DNA of 64,000 bases from Arcuatula senhousia (Eukaryota > Mollusca > Bivalvia > Mytilida > Mytilidae). Position 1 is the stretch's first letter. Each line of letters begins with the position of its first letter. The notes beneath the pieces are model-generated. The model had not been told where the DNA came from, ran no database searches, and saw nothing but the letters and a program-made list of their open reading frames with translations. Below are positions 25,317 to 36,304 of the stretch, piece after piece. The stretch lies in assembly GCA_963971305.1 (NCBI GenBank), contig OZ020308.1:37911275-37975274 (forward strand). The letters are read 5' to 3'. A program made the position numbers and the translations under genes.

Positions 25317-26272
25317 AAATGCATATAATTCAAATCCAGCCCTGAAATAGTCAAAGATATACATACCCCTTTCTTAAAAAAAACCCAGAAAACATCAAAA
25401 AGACAAGTACAAACAAAAGCTTTGTCAAAGATTCCTGTATCAATATTCCTAGACATAGCACAAAAACTAAACACACAATAAAAATAAAATCGATCAAAGT
25501 TCAATTCCACTAGAGAGAAACTTAGACAAAAGGCAACACGAACGAAAGGATGGTAAAGGAACTCTCTATAGAACAGTCGCTGTTACTGACATCTTACTGA
25601 GAATCATCAATCGACCGATGTGAAAAAATCAAACATATCGATTTTAAATCCGACACAACACTACAAACAATAATGATTTGGTGGAGAGTCATCACACAAA
25701 ACCAACATGCTTGTCACTTTAATGCTTTAAAATGACAATTACTAATAAAGCATATGGAAGTCTTAAAGTAAGTATGAAGTTATCAATATATCTGCCAAAA
25801 ACACTAAATTCAACCAAAATAACCAAAATATTCAATTCATATCCATTGCGTAATAAATTTTGAAGCGAATTTTTCATTTCCATTTAATTGTTTTTAAACT
25901 TGTGAGCTTTATGAAGAACATTACCATAAGATTCAGGATGTGATATTCCTTTCACTATCAGAAATCAACGTGTACAATTATTTTTTTCAATAAGAGATCG
26001 ATGCTTGTGGAAGAATTTAGAAAAAGATTTTACTAACTTGTGGTATCGATAACCTTGTGTAATCATTTTCAGTAATAAAACGGTTTTGTTTTAAATCAAA
26101 AACACCACTGCAGATCCGAGCATATCTTACTAACTGTGAAATGTAAACCCCGTACAGTATGACGGCGCTAGAGGAACATCTCCTTCAAGAAAAGGGAAAT
26201 TTATAATTGGGAAGTTAAAGTCATCACGTTTATCATACATGTCATATACTTTGGTTTGTAATTTTCTGTCAA
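25317..26272. other. Intergenic stretch, nothing recognised
   Basis: About 950 AT-rich bases with no terminal repeat, RNA gene or credible ORF. Confidence 0.5.
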
Positions 26273-27367
26273 TACCCGGGTGTAGATTTTCCTAGGAAAA
26301 CAATGGAAAACCTTGGAAAAAAAACACGGAAAAAAAACTTTGAGTATTGTCACCTCGGAAAATTGAAAAGAAAATGAAAACCTTGGAAATAAACCTTTGA
26401 AAACCTTGGAAATAAACCACGGAAAACCTTGGAAATGAACCTTGGAAAATTGGAAATAAAACCACGGAAACCCTTGGAAATGAACCTCGGAAAACCTTGG
26501 AAAATTTTGGCAAAATCCTTGAATTTCTGCGCTTTCCTATTGATCTGAAATAAACAATGCATCGCAGTCTGTGGTCCCAGATATTGAACTACAAACATGA
26601 ATGTACAAATGTAACACATCTTAATATAATAAAGATATTACATAATTATTCAAACTTCATGCAGCACTTTCATTCAATTCATTACTAAATGATGCTTTAA
26701 TAAGATAAATGGAGGCTTGCTAATTTCTTAATTTCCTACAAAGATATTTCATTTTAGGCTATATAAATGAAACTAATGATTTATTTAGAGTACATGTATT
26801 TATGGGAGATAATCCATGTTTTTCATTTGTATAATATCATAAACCTTTCAAAAACATGCATTTCTATAATTGTCATTATTATTTTAAAATAAATAACTTT
26901 GTTTTCACATTTTATCTATCAAAACAAGTTCAAAAAATGTTTTTGATTAAACATATGTACTTACATGCATCACATAATTCAACTTTCATGAAATTTCCTT
27001 TATAAATAAACTTGTGCTCACTGTTTCAAACAAAAACATTGGCTCCAAAGTCATTGAATGTCAAATTCAAAATAGCAGACGACACTTCTGAGCATGCCCA
27101 GAAAAAAAACCACGGAAAGTAAAAACCTTGAAAAATCAAATCTGTATAAAACCTTGGAAACCTGTCGAAAAACCTTGAAAAACCTCGTACTTCCAAACTT
27201 TATGAAAAAGATTCCAAACTTTACAATAGAAAACCACAGAAAACCAAAAAATAACCATGGATTTTTTTAAAAATCTTGGAATACAAAATTTTCCAAGCTT
27301 TTTTCTAAGGAAACCATGGAAATAGTTTGGAATTCCATGGTTTCCATGGAAAATATACACCCGGGTA
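26273..27367. mobile_element. TA-flanked element with self-similar interior
   Basis: TACCCGGGTGTAGATTTTCC at 26273 is mirrored by GGAAAATATACACCCGGGTA ending at 27367. If TA is the duplicated target, the termini are CCCGGGTGTA, which fits a Tc1/mariner-type MITE of 1091 bases. Both sub-terminal regions (26280-26515 and 27105-27350) are built from repeats of the CCTTGGAAA-TAAACC type, some inverted as TTTCCATGGAAA. There is no transposase. Confidence 0.7.
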
Positions 27368-27479
27368 GGTCACTTTGAAAAGTTAAATTTCATTGAATGA
27401 TATTTTCTTATCTAAGAAATATAACTCAATCTTTAATTTATAAAAAAAACTTAATATCTGAATTTCATTTTCTTTTTCA

Positions 27480-28055
27480 AATAGGTCAAAAATAGTTCAC
27501 ATTCTTGCCCTTTTACCATTATATTATAATTATATGTGATAGTACAAATCCTTTGGTACTTTAAGTGGCCATGGATGGGATCATGACCCACCTATACTTA
27601 ATATTCTGAAAACCATTGAAATCCCTGCCCTATAACCATATATATTATTACTCTTTATGAATCATTTGGTACCATATTGGGGGCTTGAGGGGTCATTCCC
27701 CATCCCCTAAAATGCTAAAATGCAAAATGTTCTGAAAACCATTGAGATTCCCATTCTATAACCTGTATTGTAGTACTAATTATGATAAGACGAACCATGT
27801 GGTACCATACATGTAGGTGGGTTTAAGGGGGTCTTGCCCCAACCTCCAAATGATGAAATACTATAAATTCTGAAAACCAATTAGATCTACACCCTATTAC
27901 CATATATATTATTACTTCTTATGATAAGACGAATAATTTTGTACCATACGGGGGTCCGAAAGGGGGGTCATGCCACACTCCTTGAATGACAAAATGTTTT
28001 ATCGTGGCGGGGTAGCATTTAATGTCCTATTAGATGCCCTATTATTTATATAATG
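27480..28055 (+). mobile_element. Family B-related 3' part with ~130-bp units
   Basis: TTCTGAAAACCATTGA motifs recur at 27604, 27730 and 27868 (periods 126 and 138), with TTTGGTACCATA and GGGGTCATGCC blocks in each unit. The end, ATCGTGGCGGGGTAGCATTT and AATGTCC, matches the 3' end of B at 35462-35483. The 5' head is missing. Confidence 0.65.
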
Positions 28056-29587
28056 TAGAACTATCATGCAGACATTTTATTGAAAAAATAAATTACAAAT
28101 ATGTTTTTTTGTCAAGTAATGATCTTACAATATTTTGAGAAGATTGGAGATAAACTAAATAGTTCATTTATCAAAACATAAATTATCGTGATCAACCTTT
28201 GTAATACAAAGTTCAGATTATTAGCTGACAAAGTTGACAGAAGAACGGTTTGAATCAAGAACGTTGAAGCCCATGCATGAACCTACCTTCAATTGAAGAT
28301 CAAAAAGGAACCTTACCAGGTATGATACTACTTTATTCCTCTTTCCTTTTGCATACTTTGAACTAAATTTAATATCTAGATCTTTCTCAATAAGATGTTA
28401 AGTGTATAAATTTTCAAATCCAAGAAAACGAGGCATGCAAATCAAAATTATCAAAAATATGTGTCGAGTAATCCAATGCAGAAGCTGTTTATTCCATGAA
28501 AGTTAAGTAAAACATCTCAAATTTTAATTTGCTAAAAAACTGGTGAACACCTAGCTGCTGCCAAGTGGTTTGCACAAGCAATTTCAACGACTTGGTGTTT
28601 ATTGCTAAACATTGGCGATATTGCTATGTAAATATTTGTTCTCAGGAAATTTATTTTCCAGGGGAACTATTAAGGAACAAATAAAGGTTCTGAATTCTGA
28701 ATGGAAATTTGGCTGTTTGTCTTTATTGTTTTCCTCCCATTTTAAATAAAAACCTATGAAACTGATTACTTAAAGAAGACATAAATAAACATAACTCAAA
28801 TCATGTGCATAAAATTTCGCAATTTAACTTATATTATTGCCTCAGTGTATCGGGTTTTAGTCTGGACATAATATAGAGCTTTTCTAATTTTAAAGCAACA
28901 GATATTACAATTGTGTATAAAAATCTCTTCATCACACCGTTTCCATATAAGAGCATAGAATGATTATATTCACTAAAACTATCATTTCTTCTATAATGGC
29001 AATATAAAGTCAGGACCATCGAGATTTTTGCTTTCGGTATGTCTTCCTAGTTTTATCTTATTTTCTTGGACGTTTGAGATATATCCTCCACGATCGGTAG
29101 TGTTACTTTTATTGGACTCATTTATATGACTTTGAAATTTCTGACTGTTTCATTCAACCACGTCAAAGATAAAACCATATAATCAATCGCTTAATAGATA
29201 CATATGTATACCTGTAGGCAAAGGATGATTAATAATAATATCATATGTCTATAGTTTATCTTAATTTTGATTGGTCCAGGGTACATGAAAAGTATAAAGC
29301 AGAAAGTAGTAGTTATTGACTGATAATACGTTTTGACAATTTAGTCGCTAAAAATAGATACCTATCACTCGTGAGTCATTAAAATAAAGTCTTGACTGTG
29401 ACGCCATTGCTCTTATGAACTCAATTTACCAAGAAAAGGTCTAATATGTACTTGTATTACAATTTTGAATGATTTCACTCTCAGATATTTCATCATATTC
29501 ATGTTCAAGCTGAAAACGGTTTCTAGAAAAAAAATGATGATTTATATCTGTTTTTCAATACTTATACGTAAATGGGTTTCGTTTTTT
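28056..29587. other. Intergenic stretch, nothing recognised
   Basis: AT-rich, with no ORF above 75 codons, no inverted termini and no RNA gene seen. Confidence 0.5.
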
Positions 29588-31088
29588 GCTCACCTGACCG
29601 AAGGGTCAGGTGAGCTATTGCCGTCACTTGGCGTCCGTCGTCCGTCCGTCCGTCCATCGCCCAACTTTTCAAAAATCTGAAACCGCATGGCCAAATGTAA
29701 GTAAACTTGGTAGGGTTGTTCTATAGTATGTCCTTTACAAAACAATCGTTCGGATTTTTGATTGGATGAACAACATGGCCGCTGTGTCTAAGAATAGAAC
29801 ATAGGGGTGAATTGCAGTTTTTTTGCAAATAACTCAAAAACAGTAACAAATATCAAAATTCAGCAAGGTAAAAGTGATCAGTACCTCAAGATCTATCTAC
29901 CCAGAAATTTTCAAGAAGATCCAACAACCGATGTAGGAGTTATTGCCCTTTTTCTGGATTTTTTCAAAATTTTGCACTTATTTAGCCCAATATATTGAAA
30001 ACTATACAAGATATTTTAAAAATTCAAATTGCATATATTTCATGTCATAGGTCATAGCTATAGAACCATTTCTTTTAGGAGTTATGGCCCTTAAAGCATC
30101 AAAATTTACAATTTTTCATTACTGTTCCCCTGAATTTCAAAGATTAACTTGTCTGACACCTAACATCAAACTTCAACCAAACTTGACACAGTTGTTAAAT
30201 AGCATAAATGCTCCAATACTATTGTTCGGATTTTTGATTCCTAAAATAATATGGCCGCTTTGGCTAAAAATAGAACATAGGTGTAAATTGCAGTTTTTTG
30301 CTAATAACTCAAAAATGATTACAGATATCAAAATTCTGATGGGAATCAAAAGTGATCACCATCTCATGATCTACCTGCTTTGAAAGTTTCAAGAAGATCC
30401 AACAATTGATGTAGGAGTTATTGCCCTTTTTCTGGATTTTTTTTTTTAATTTTTCACTTGTTTAGCTATATTTCTTGAACATTATACACGATATATTTCA
30501 AATATTTAAATTGCATATGATTAGGCACATCAAGATCTACATTTCATGTATTTAGGTCAAAACTGAAGGACCATTTCTTTTAGGTGTAATTGTCCTAAAA
30601 TTTACCATTTTTCATTACCTTTTCCCTGAATTTCAAAGATTAATTTGTCTGACACCGTAAGACCAACTGCATTTTACCTTGACACACTTGTTTTAATAGC
30701 ATATATGCTACAACTCTATTGTTCAGATTTTTGATTGGTCTAATAACATGGTCGCCATGGCTAGAAATAGAACATAGGGATAAATTTATTTGTTTTGCTA
30801 ATAACTCAAAAATGGTTTCAGATATCAAAATTGTGCAAGAATCAAAAGTGATCAGCATATTTAGATCTACATGTCCTGAAATTTCGGAAAAGATCTGACT
30901 TCTGATGTGAGGTTATTGCCCTTTTTCGTAATTTTTGCCAAATTTTGCACTTATTAAGCCCAATAGCTCGAAAACTAACCAATATATTTCAGTAATTTAA
31001 ATCGCATATGGTTAAGCACAATTAAATCTACAAAATATATGTATCTGTGTAGTTCAGGTGAGCGATTCAGGCTCCTGGGAGCCTCTTG
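29588..31088 (+). mobile_element. Hairpin-headed element, family A, complete
   Basis: The head is a perfect 12-bp stem, GCTCACCTGACC (29588-29599) with GGTCAGGTGAGC (29604-29615), followed by a CCGTCCGTCCGTCC linker. The body contains three to four diverged ~300-base blocks, each with AATAACTCAAAAA, AAAAGTGATCA, ATCTAC and GTTATTGCCCTTTTTC. TCAGGTGAGC at 31054-31063 is an exact complement of the head. A terminal hairpin GGCTCCTGGGAGCC (31070-31083) and CTTG complete the element. It is non-coding. The next element (B) starts four bases later. Confidence 0.85.
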
Positions 31089-32482
31089 TTTTATACCCCG
31101 CCACACGAAGTGGCGAGTTATTATGTTATACCCTCAGTTTCTTTCGGTGTCTGTCTGTCTGTCCCTCCGTCCGTCCGTCCGTCCCCGAAAGTTTCCGACC
31201 AATAACTTGAAAACGCGTCAAGGGAATTCAATGATATTTTGCACAGCTGTTTAGTACAATACAATACAGGTCAAGTTCGATTTCCAGCATGATCTGAAAA
31301 ATACTTTTTTGAGATTGTCCACTTTGAAATATCAAATTTAATGATTTTTTTAGTTTCCAACTGATAACTTGAAAACGCTTCAAGGGAATTCAGTAATAGT
31401 TATTACATGAGGACGCGGTGTGTCAGTAAAAGATCACCCCGACGGCCGAAGGCCGTAGGGGGTGATCTTACTGACACACCAAGTCCGAATGTAAAAACTA
31501 TTTTACATCCCAGCCTTTAAAATATATCATGTTAAATTTAAATACAAACATTAGACTACATTTTGTGCATTTAGTATCCTTATTGGGCCCCTTCAATATT
31601 CTTCATGTACAATTTTTTAGCGGAGATTTTCCATCGGTTTCGTGGTCTGGTGGATATTAAGGTAGACTTGGAACAGTGTTTCCCGGTGGAAACTATGTTA
31701 TTTTTCAATCTTCCAAAAAACTCTGTTGTTGATTTTATAATTTTCCTATGTTAAACTTAGTGAACATTTCTCAAAAAACGTGTTTGAAAAACAAAAGAAA
31801 AGGAACAATAGAGTTGAAAAGGTAGAATAGGGTATTCCGAGAGATGATCCGGCTCAGATCACCCCTGTCAGAACAAAGGAGCAGGGATGTAAATGATATT
31901 TCCCACAGCTGTTTAGTACAATAACATACAGGTCAAGTTTAATTTCCAGCATGATCTGAAAAATACTTTTTTGAGATTGGCTTTCCGACTAGTTTCCGAC
32001 TTATAACTTAACAAGAGGCCCCCAGGAGCCTCAGTCGCTCACCTGACATATGTGCCTGAAAAGTTATTAGGCAAAATCTTTTTCACATTGAAATGGTCAT
32101 AAGTTAAATAAGTGGTCATCTGACAATATGGTTTAACTGAATGTAGTTATGATTGTACAGAGTAATATTCTTTTAATATTTTTCTTTCCTTCAACATTCT
32201 ACGAGGAATAACCTCTAAAATGAACAGTATTACAATCTTGATCTTATTTCATATTTTATAGATCATGATGTGCAACAATATGCAATATGCAATTAATATT
32301 TCTTAGATATCTCATACAGATTTTAAGATATTGAGCTTGAAACATTTTTGTAAGTGCAAAATTCATAAAAAAATAAAATAAAAGGGCAATAACTTTTTTC
32401 ATGGGTTGTTAGATCATCTTCAAAATTTCAGAGCTGGTGGATCTTAAGGTGCTGATCAATTTTGTTCTCATTCAAAATTTAA

Positions 32483-33665
32483 CAAGAACAATCGATGTCT
32501 GGCCCTGCGTCGCACGGCAAAACGTTGAACCCTGTACGTTCTAGGCCCAATATGGACAGTCAAAATATTTTGACACTTGCATCCTATGGTGGACTTACAA
32601 AGCATATTTGTCACATGCCACCCAATATTGTAAAAATAGACACAAAAAATAGTTTCTATTTTTTCCCCTTTTGTTCCCTTTATTGCTAAACAGAAAAGGT
32701 GGGTCAAGAAAAAAATTGTATCCTCCATTTTGTATCCAATATATGACCAAAATTAACTTGTAAAAAAAAAGTTCCTAAACCAGACCATAAATAAAAAATG
32801 TCACATTTTTGCCCCTTTTGGGTCCTTTGTTCCTAAACAAAAAGAGAGGGGACACCCAAAATCATCCCACCCTTTAATTTATGGTGAGTAACACTACTGT
32901 AAAGTTTCATAGCATCTGGTCAACCAAAACAAGTTATTGTGGAAACAAATTAAAAAGTTGCTTTTTGGCCCCTTTAGGGCCCTACGTTTCTAAACGAAAA
33001 AAGAAGGGACACCCAAAATCAGCCCAACCCTTCCTTTTATGGTAAGTAACATTACTGTAAAGTTTCATAGCATTTGGTCAACCAGAACAAAAGTTATTGT
33101 GGAAAAAATTAAAGTCGCTTTTTTGGCCCCCTTTGGGCCTCTAATTTCTAAACGAAAAAAGAGGGGACAACCAAAATCAGCCCAACCCTTTCTTTTATGG
33201 TAAGTAACATTACAGTAAAGTTTCTTAGCATTTGGTCAACCAGAACAAAAGTTATTGTGGAAACAAATAAAAAAGTCGCTTTTTTGGCCCCCTTTGGGCC
33301 TCTAATTTCTAAACGAAAAAAGAGGGGACACCCAAAATCAGCCAAACCCTTCCTTTTAACTGTAAAGTTTCATAGCATTTGGTCAACCAGAACAAAAGTT
33401 ATTGTGAAAAAAAAATTAAAAAGTCGTTTTTTCGGCCAGTTTTGGGCCCCTAATTTCTAAACGAAATTATAAAATGACCCCAAAAGGAGAGGTGCACATC
33501 TTCAATATATCTGTAATCACTGTGTAAAATTTCAGAAAGATCTAGTGTTTGGTTTTTGAGATTCAGATTACACAAGACAGGCCCCATAGCGGGACGGACG
33601 GACAGACGGACGGACGGACGGAGTGACCTGACTACTAGACCTGCTTTCGCCTTCGGCGACGCAGG
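32483..33665 (-). mobile_element. Hairpin-headed element, family D, inserted in A
   Basis: The head on the minus strand is the complement of GCGACGCAGG (33656-33665), with hairpin partner CCTGCTTTCGC at 33640-33650 and a (GACG)n-rich linker at 33595-33622. CCTGCGTCGC at 32504-32513 is the exact complement of the head end. Five units carry GGCCCC-TTTGGGCC and TTTCTAAACGAAAAAAG at 32811, 32967, 33125, 33286 and 33434 (periods 148-161). The terminal block GTTGAACCCTGTACGTT is shared with family E, so D and E are relatives. Confidence 0.82.
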
Positions 33666-34455
33666 TAAAAATCTGTCACCCTGTTTGAGTTATTAGCAGT
33701 TTACCCCAATGTTCTATTTTCAGCCAACGCGGCCATGTTTTTCAACCAATCAAAAATTCCCACAGCTGTTCTACACACCTAATGCTTGTTAACAACAATA
33801 CCAAGTTTGGTTCCAATTGGACTTAAAGTGTAAGAAGAGTTAACGTTTTCAATGTAATGAGGAAATGCTGTGAAATAGCTTAATTTTGACGTTCTAAGGG
33901 CAATAATTCTTAAAAGGAAAGGTCATACAACGTTGACCCTACTGCATATTTTATAGATCTGGATGTGCTTAACAATATGCAATTTAAATTTCTCAAATAT
34001 CTTTTACAGTTTTTAAGATATTTAGCTTAATATGTGCAAAATTAACAACAACAACAAAAATCACAAAAAGGGCAATAACTCCTAAAAGGTTGTTGGATAT
34101 TCTAACAAAAATTCAGAGCTGGTACATCTTGAGGTGCTGATCACTTTTGTTTTCAATCAAAGGTTTTAAATCTTTCACCGTTTTTTAGTTATTTACAAAA
34201 AAACTGCGACTTCCCCCTATGTTCTATTTTTAGCCACAGCAGCAATGTTTTACAACCAATCAAAAATCCACACATCAGTTTTATACATTTAATGCTAATA
34301 AACAATTATACTAAGTTTGGTTGCAATTTGACTTAAAGTGTTTTGAATGTAATGAGAAAATGCTGCTCAATTATGACGTTCTAAGGGCAATAACTCCTTA
34401 AAGGAAAGGTCCTACAACGTTGACCCTATTACATATTTTGTAGATCTTGGTGTGC

Positions 34456-34866
34456 TTAAGGTTCCTTTAAATGAAAAATGGCTGCCAAACTTAAAAAAAA
34501 TACACAGATTCAGCAAATGATGAATTTTGTTCAAAACCTGTCTAATTAGATTTAACTTACCAATATCCAGAGCAAGCTAGTATATAAAATCCCACAATGA
34601 GTCTTAATTCAATTTTATTTACATAAACAAGTTAGGTGCGTCTGATAACTATCCTACTGTTCGAGCGTACCCTTATAAATATTTAATATTTTACCTTCAA
34701 AGACAGTTTTTATATGTTATTATTTCTAGCTTGCTTTAGATAAGATTGTAAAGCATTCATTTCAATATAATTTTAGCAAAATACTTTTTTCATCTAGGCT
34801 GTTTATTTTTTTAAATATTTGTATTGAAAATGCATGGCAGCCATTTTTCATTTAGAAGAACCTTAA
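34456..34866. mobile_element. TTAA-flanked MITE inside family A
   Basis: TTAA then GGTTCCTTTAAATGAAAAAT, GGCTGCCA at 34456-34487 is mirrored by TGGCAGCC, ATTTTTCATTTAGAAGAACC then TTAA at 34835-34866. The TTAA duplication and ~27-bp inverted ends fit a piggyBac-type non-autonomous element. Another family A copy gives a matching empty site (GTGCTTAACAA). Confidence 0.82.
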
Positions 34867-35479
34867 AAACAAGCAAATTTTAATTTCTCAAATATCTTCT
34901 TTTGTTTTCAAGATATTGAGCTAAACAGGTGCAAAATTTGCAAAAAAAATCCACAAAAAGGGCAATAACTCCTACATGGATTGTTGGATTTCCTTCAAAA
35001 TTTCAGGGTAGGTAGATCTTGAGGTGTTGTTCGCTTTAGTTCTGCCAAAATGTTGATATCTGTAGCCTTTTTGAGTTATTTGCAAAAAACTGCATTTTAC
35101 CCCATGTTCTATTGTTAGCCACATGTACAGCGGCCATGTTTTACGACTGAAAATCCCCACATCAGTTCTAAGCACCGAATGCTAATAAACAACCATACAA
35201 AGTTTGATTGCAATTGGACTTATGGTGTCAGAGGAGTTAACGTTTTAAAAGGTTTACGGACGAAGCCAAATGATGACAATAGCTCACATGACCCTTCGGG
35301 TCAGGTGACCTTAAAACCCGTCAAGGGATTAAAATGATCATTTGCACAGCTATTTAGTACAATAAAATTCAGGTCGAGTTTAATTTCCAGCATGATCTGA
35401 AAAACAGTTTTTGAGATTGGCAACTTTGAAGAATCAAATTTTACGAACTATTGATATAATTTCGTGGCGGGGTATCATT

Positions 35480-36304
35480 TAATGTCCCATTCGATGTCCT
35501 ATTCATTCTTTAATCTTTTCACTTACTTTGAGAAGTCATTGATATTAGTGAATATCGGTTTTATCAACCCTACAAAATTATATCCTCCTGGCCTTTGACT
35601 TAGTTGAATATAATTTTAGTCGAGTTGATAAAACATGGTATAAACCTTTAGCTATACAATTAACATAAATTTTTTAGAAAACTTGATAACTGACTTTTAT
35701 CAAAAATATTGGGTTATCATTTTTATCGTTGGTCGTTCAAAGTTTGTCTTATTTAATCAAATAAGCCTTGCTACAGAATATTGTTATCTCTTTTTAGCTT
35801 CGACAGACAAAGATTGCACCACAGAAGACTTAAGTTGACGAAAAGAAAAGCCAACGGTATGAAAAACTTTATATGCTAGGCTAAAGCTTAATAAGTGGCA
35901 CATTTCTGCTTTTTCTAATACCTTCTGCAAAAGTAACAGCAAAATATTAAAATATGATGAAAATTAAGCAACCAAATAAATTAAAATGAGATTAAGATCG
36001 TCGAGGTTTATATGTCTCAGGAAATTAGTGAGGTAAACATTTGAGAAATGCACTGCCGCTAATTGTCTATTCTCGACCTGAAATCTATATCTGCACACGG
36101 GCATTCAAAGACTGAAATAAATCTCGCATCTCTATTTCAATTTATGAGAAAAAAAAACATATGTTTCATGTTTGAGATAACGAAATAATTTTTTTCTTTC
36201 AATTTATTTTATTTTGTCATTGCCTTATGAAGATTAACAATACTGGTATAGAAAGTGCATTTTTATCTATTTTTTTCTTTTGTCGGTGTTAGTTTATAAA
36301 TTAA
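35480..36304. other. Intergenic stretch, nothing recognised
   Basis: AT-rich sequence between element B and the next foldback element. No coding or structural signal stands out. Confidence 0.45.

Larger units (their letters stand above)
32012..35310 (-). mobile_element. Family A, antisense, inserted in B
   Basis: Read in antisense: CAAGAGGCCCCCAGGAGCC (tail hairpin) from 32012, GCTCACCTGA at 32037-32046, and the head hairpin AGCTCACATGACC/GGGTCAGGTGACC at 35281-35310. TTAA lies on both sides (32008-32011, 35311-35314). Removing the element restores the B unit. It is itself interrupted by element D (32483-33665) and a TTAA MITE (34456-34866), so its own length is about 1.7 kb. Confidence 0.82.
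31093..35475 (+). mobile_element. Hairpin-headed element, family B, interrupted by A
   Basis: The head is ATACCCCGCCAC (31093-31104) with GTGGCGAGTTAT (31110-31121), then a GTCTGTC/CCGTCCGTCC linker. Units beginning GTTTCC-AC--ATAACTTGAAAA lie at 31189 and 31352 (period 163), and a third is split: it stops at 32011 and resumes at 35311 after an antisense family A element. GTGGCGGGGTAT at 35464-35475 is an exact 12-base complement of the head. A palindromic GGTGTGTCAGTAAAAGATCA-type segment near 31420-31475 is an extra inverted feature inside. Confidence 0.8.

Noticed and set aside
32495..33460. Several 64-87-codon ORFs
   Set aside because: They arise from the ~160-bp units of element D and differ between units by frame shifts.
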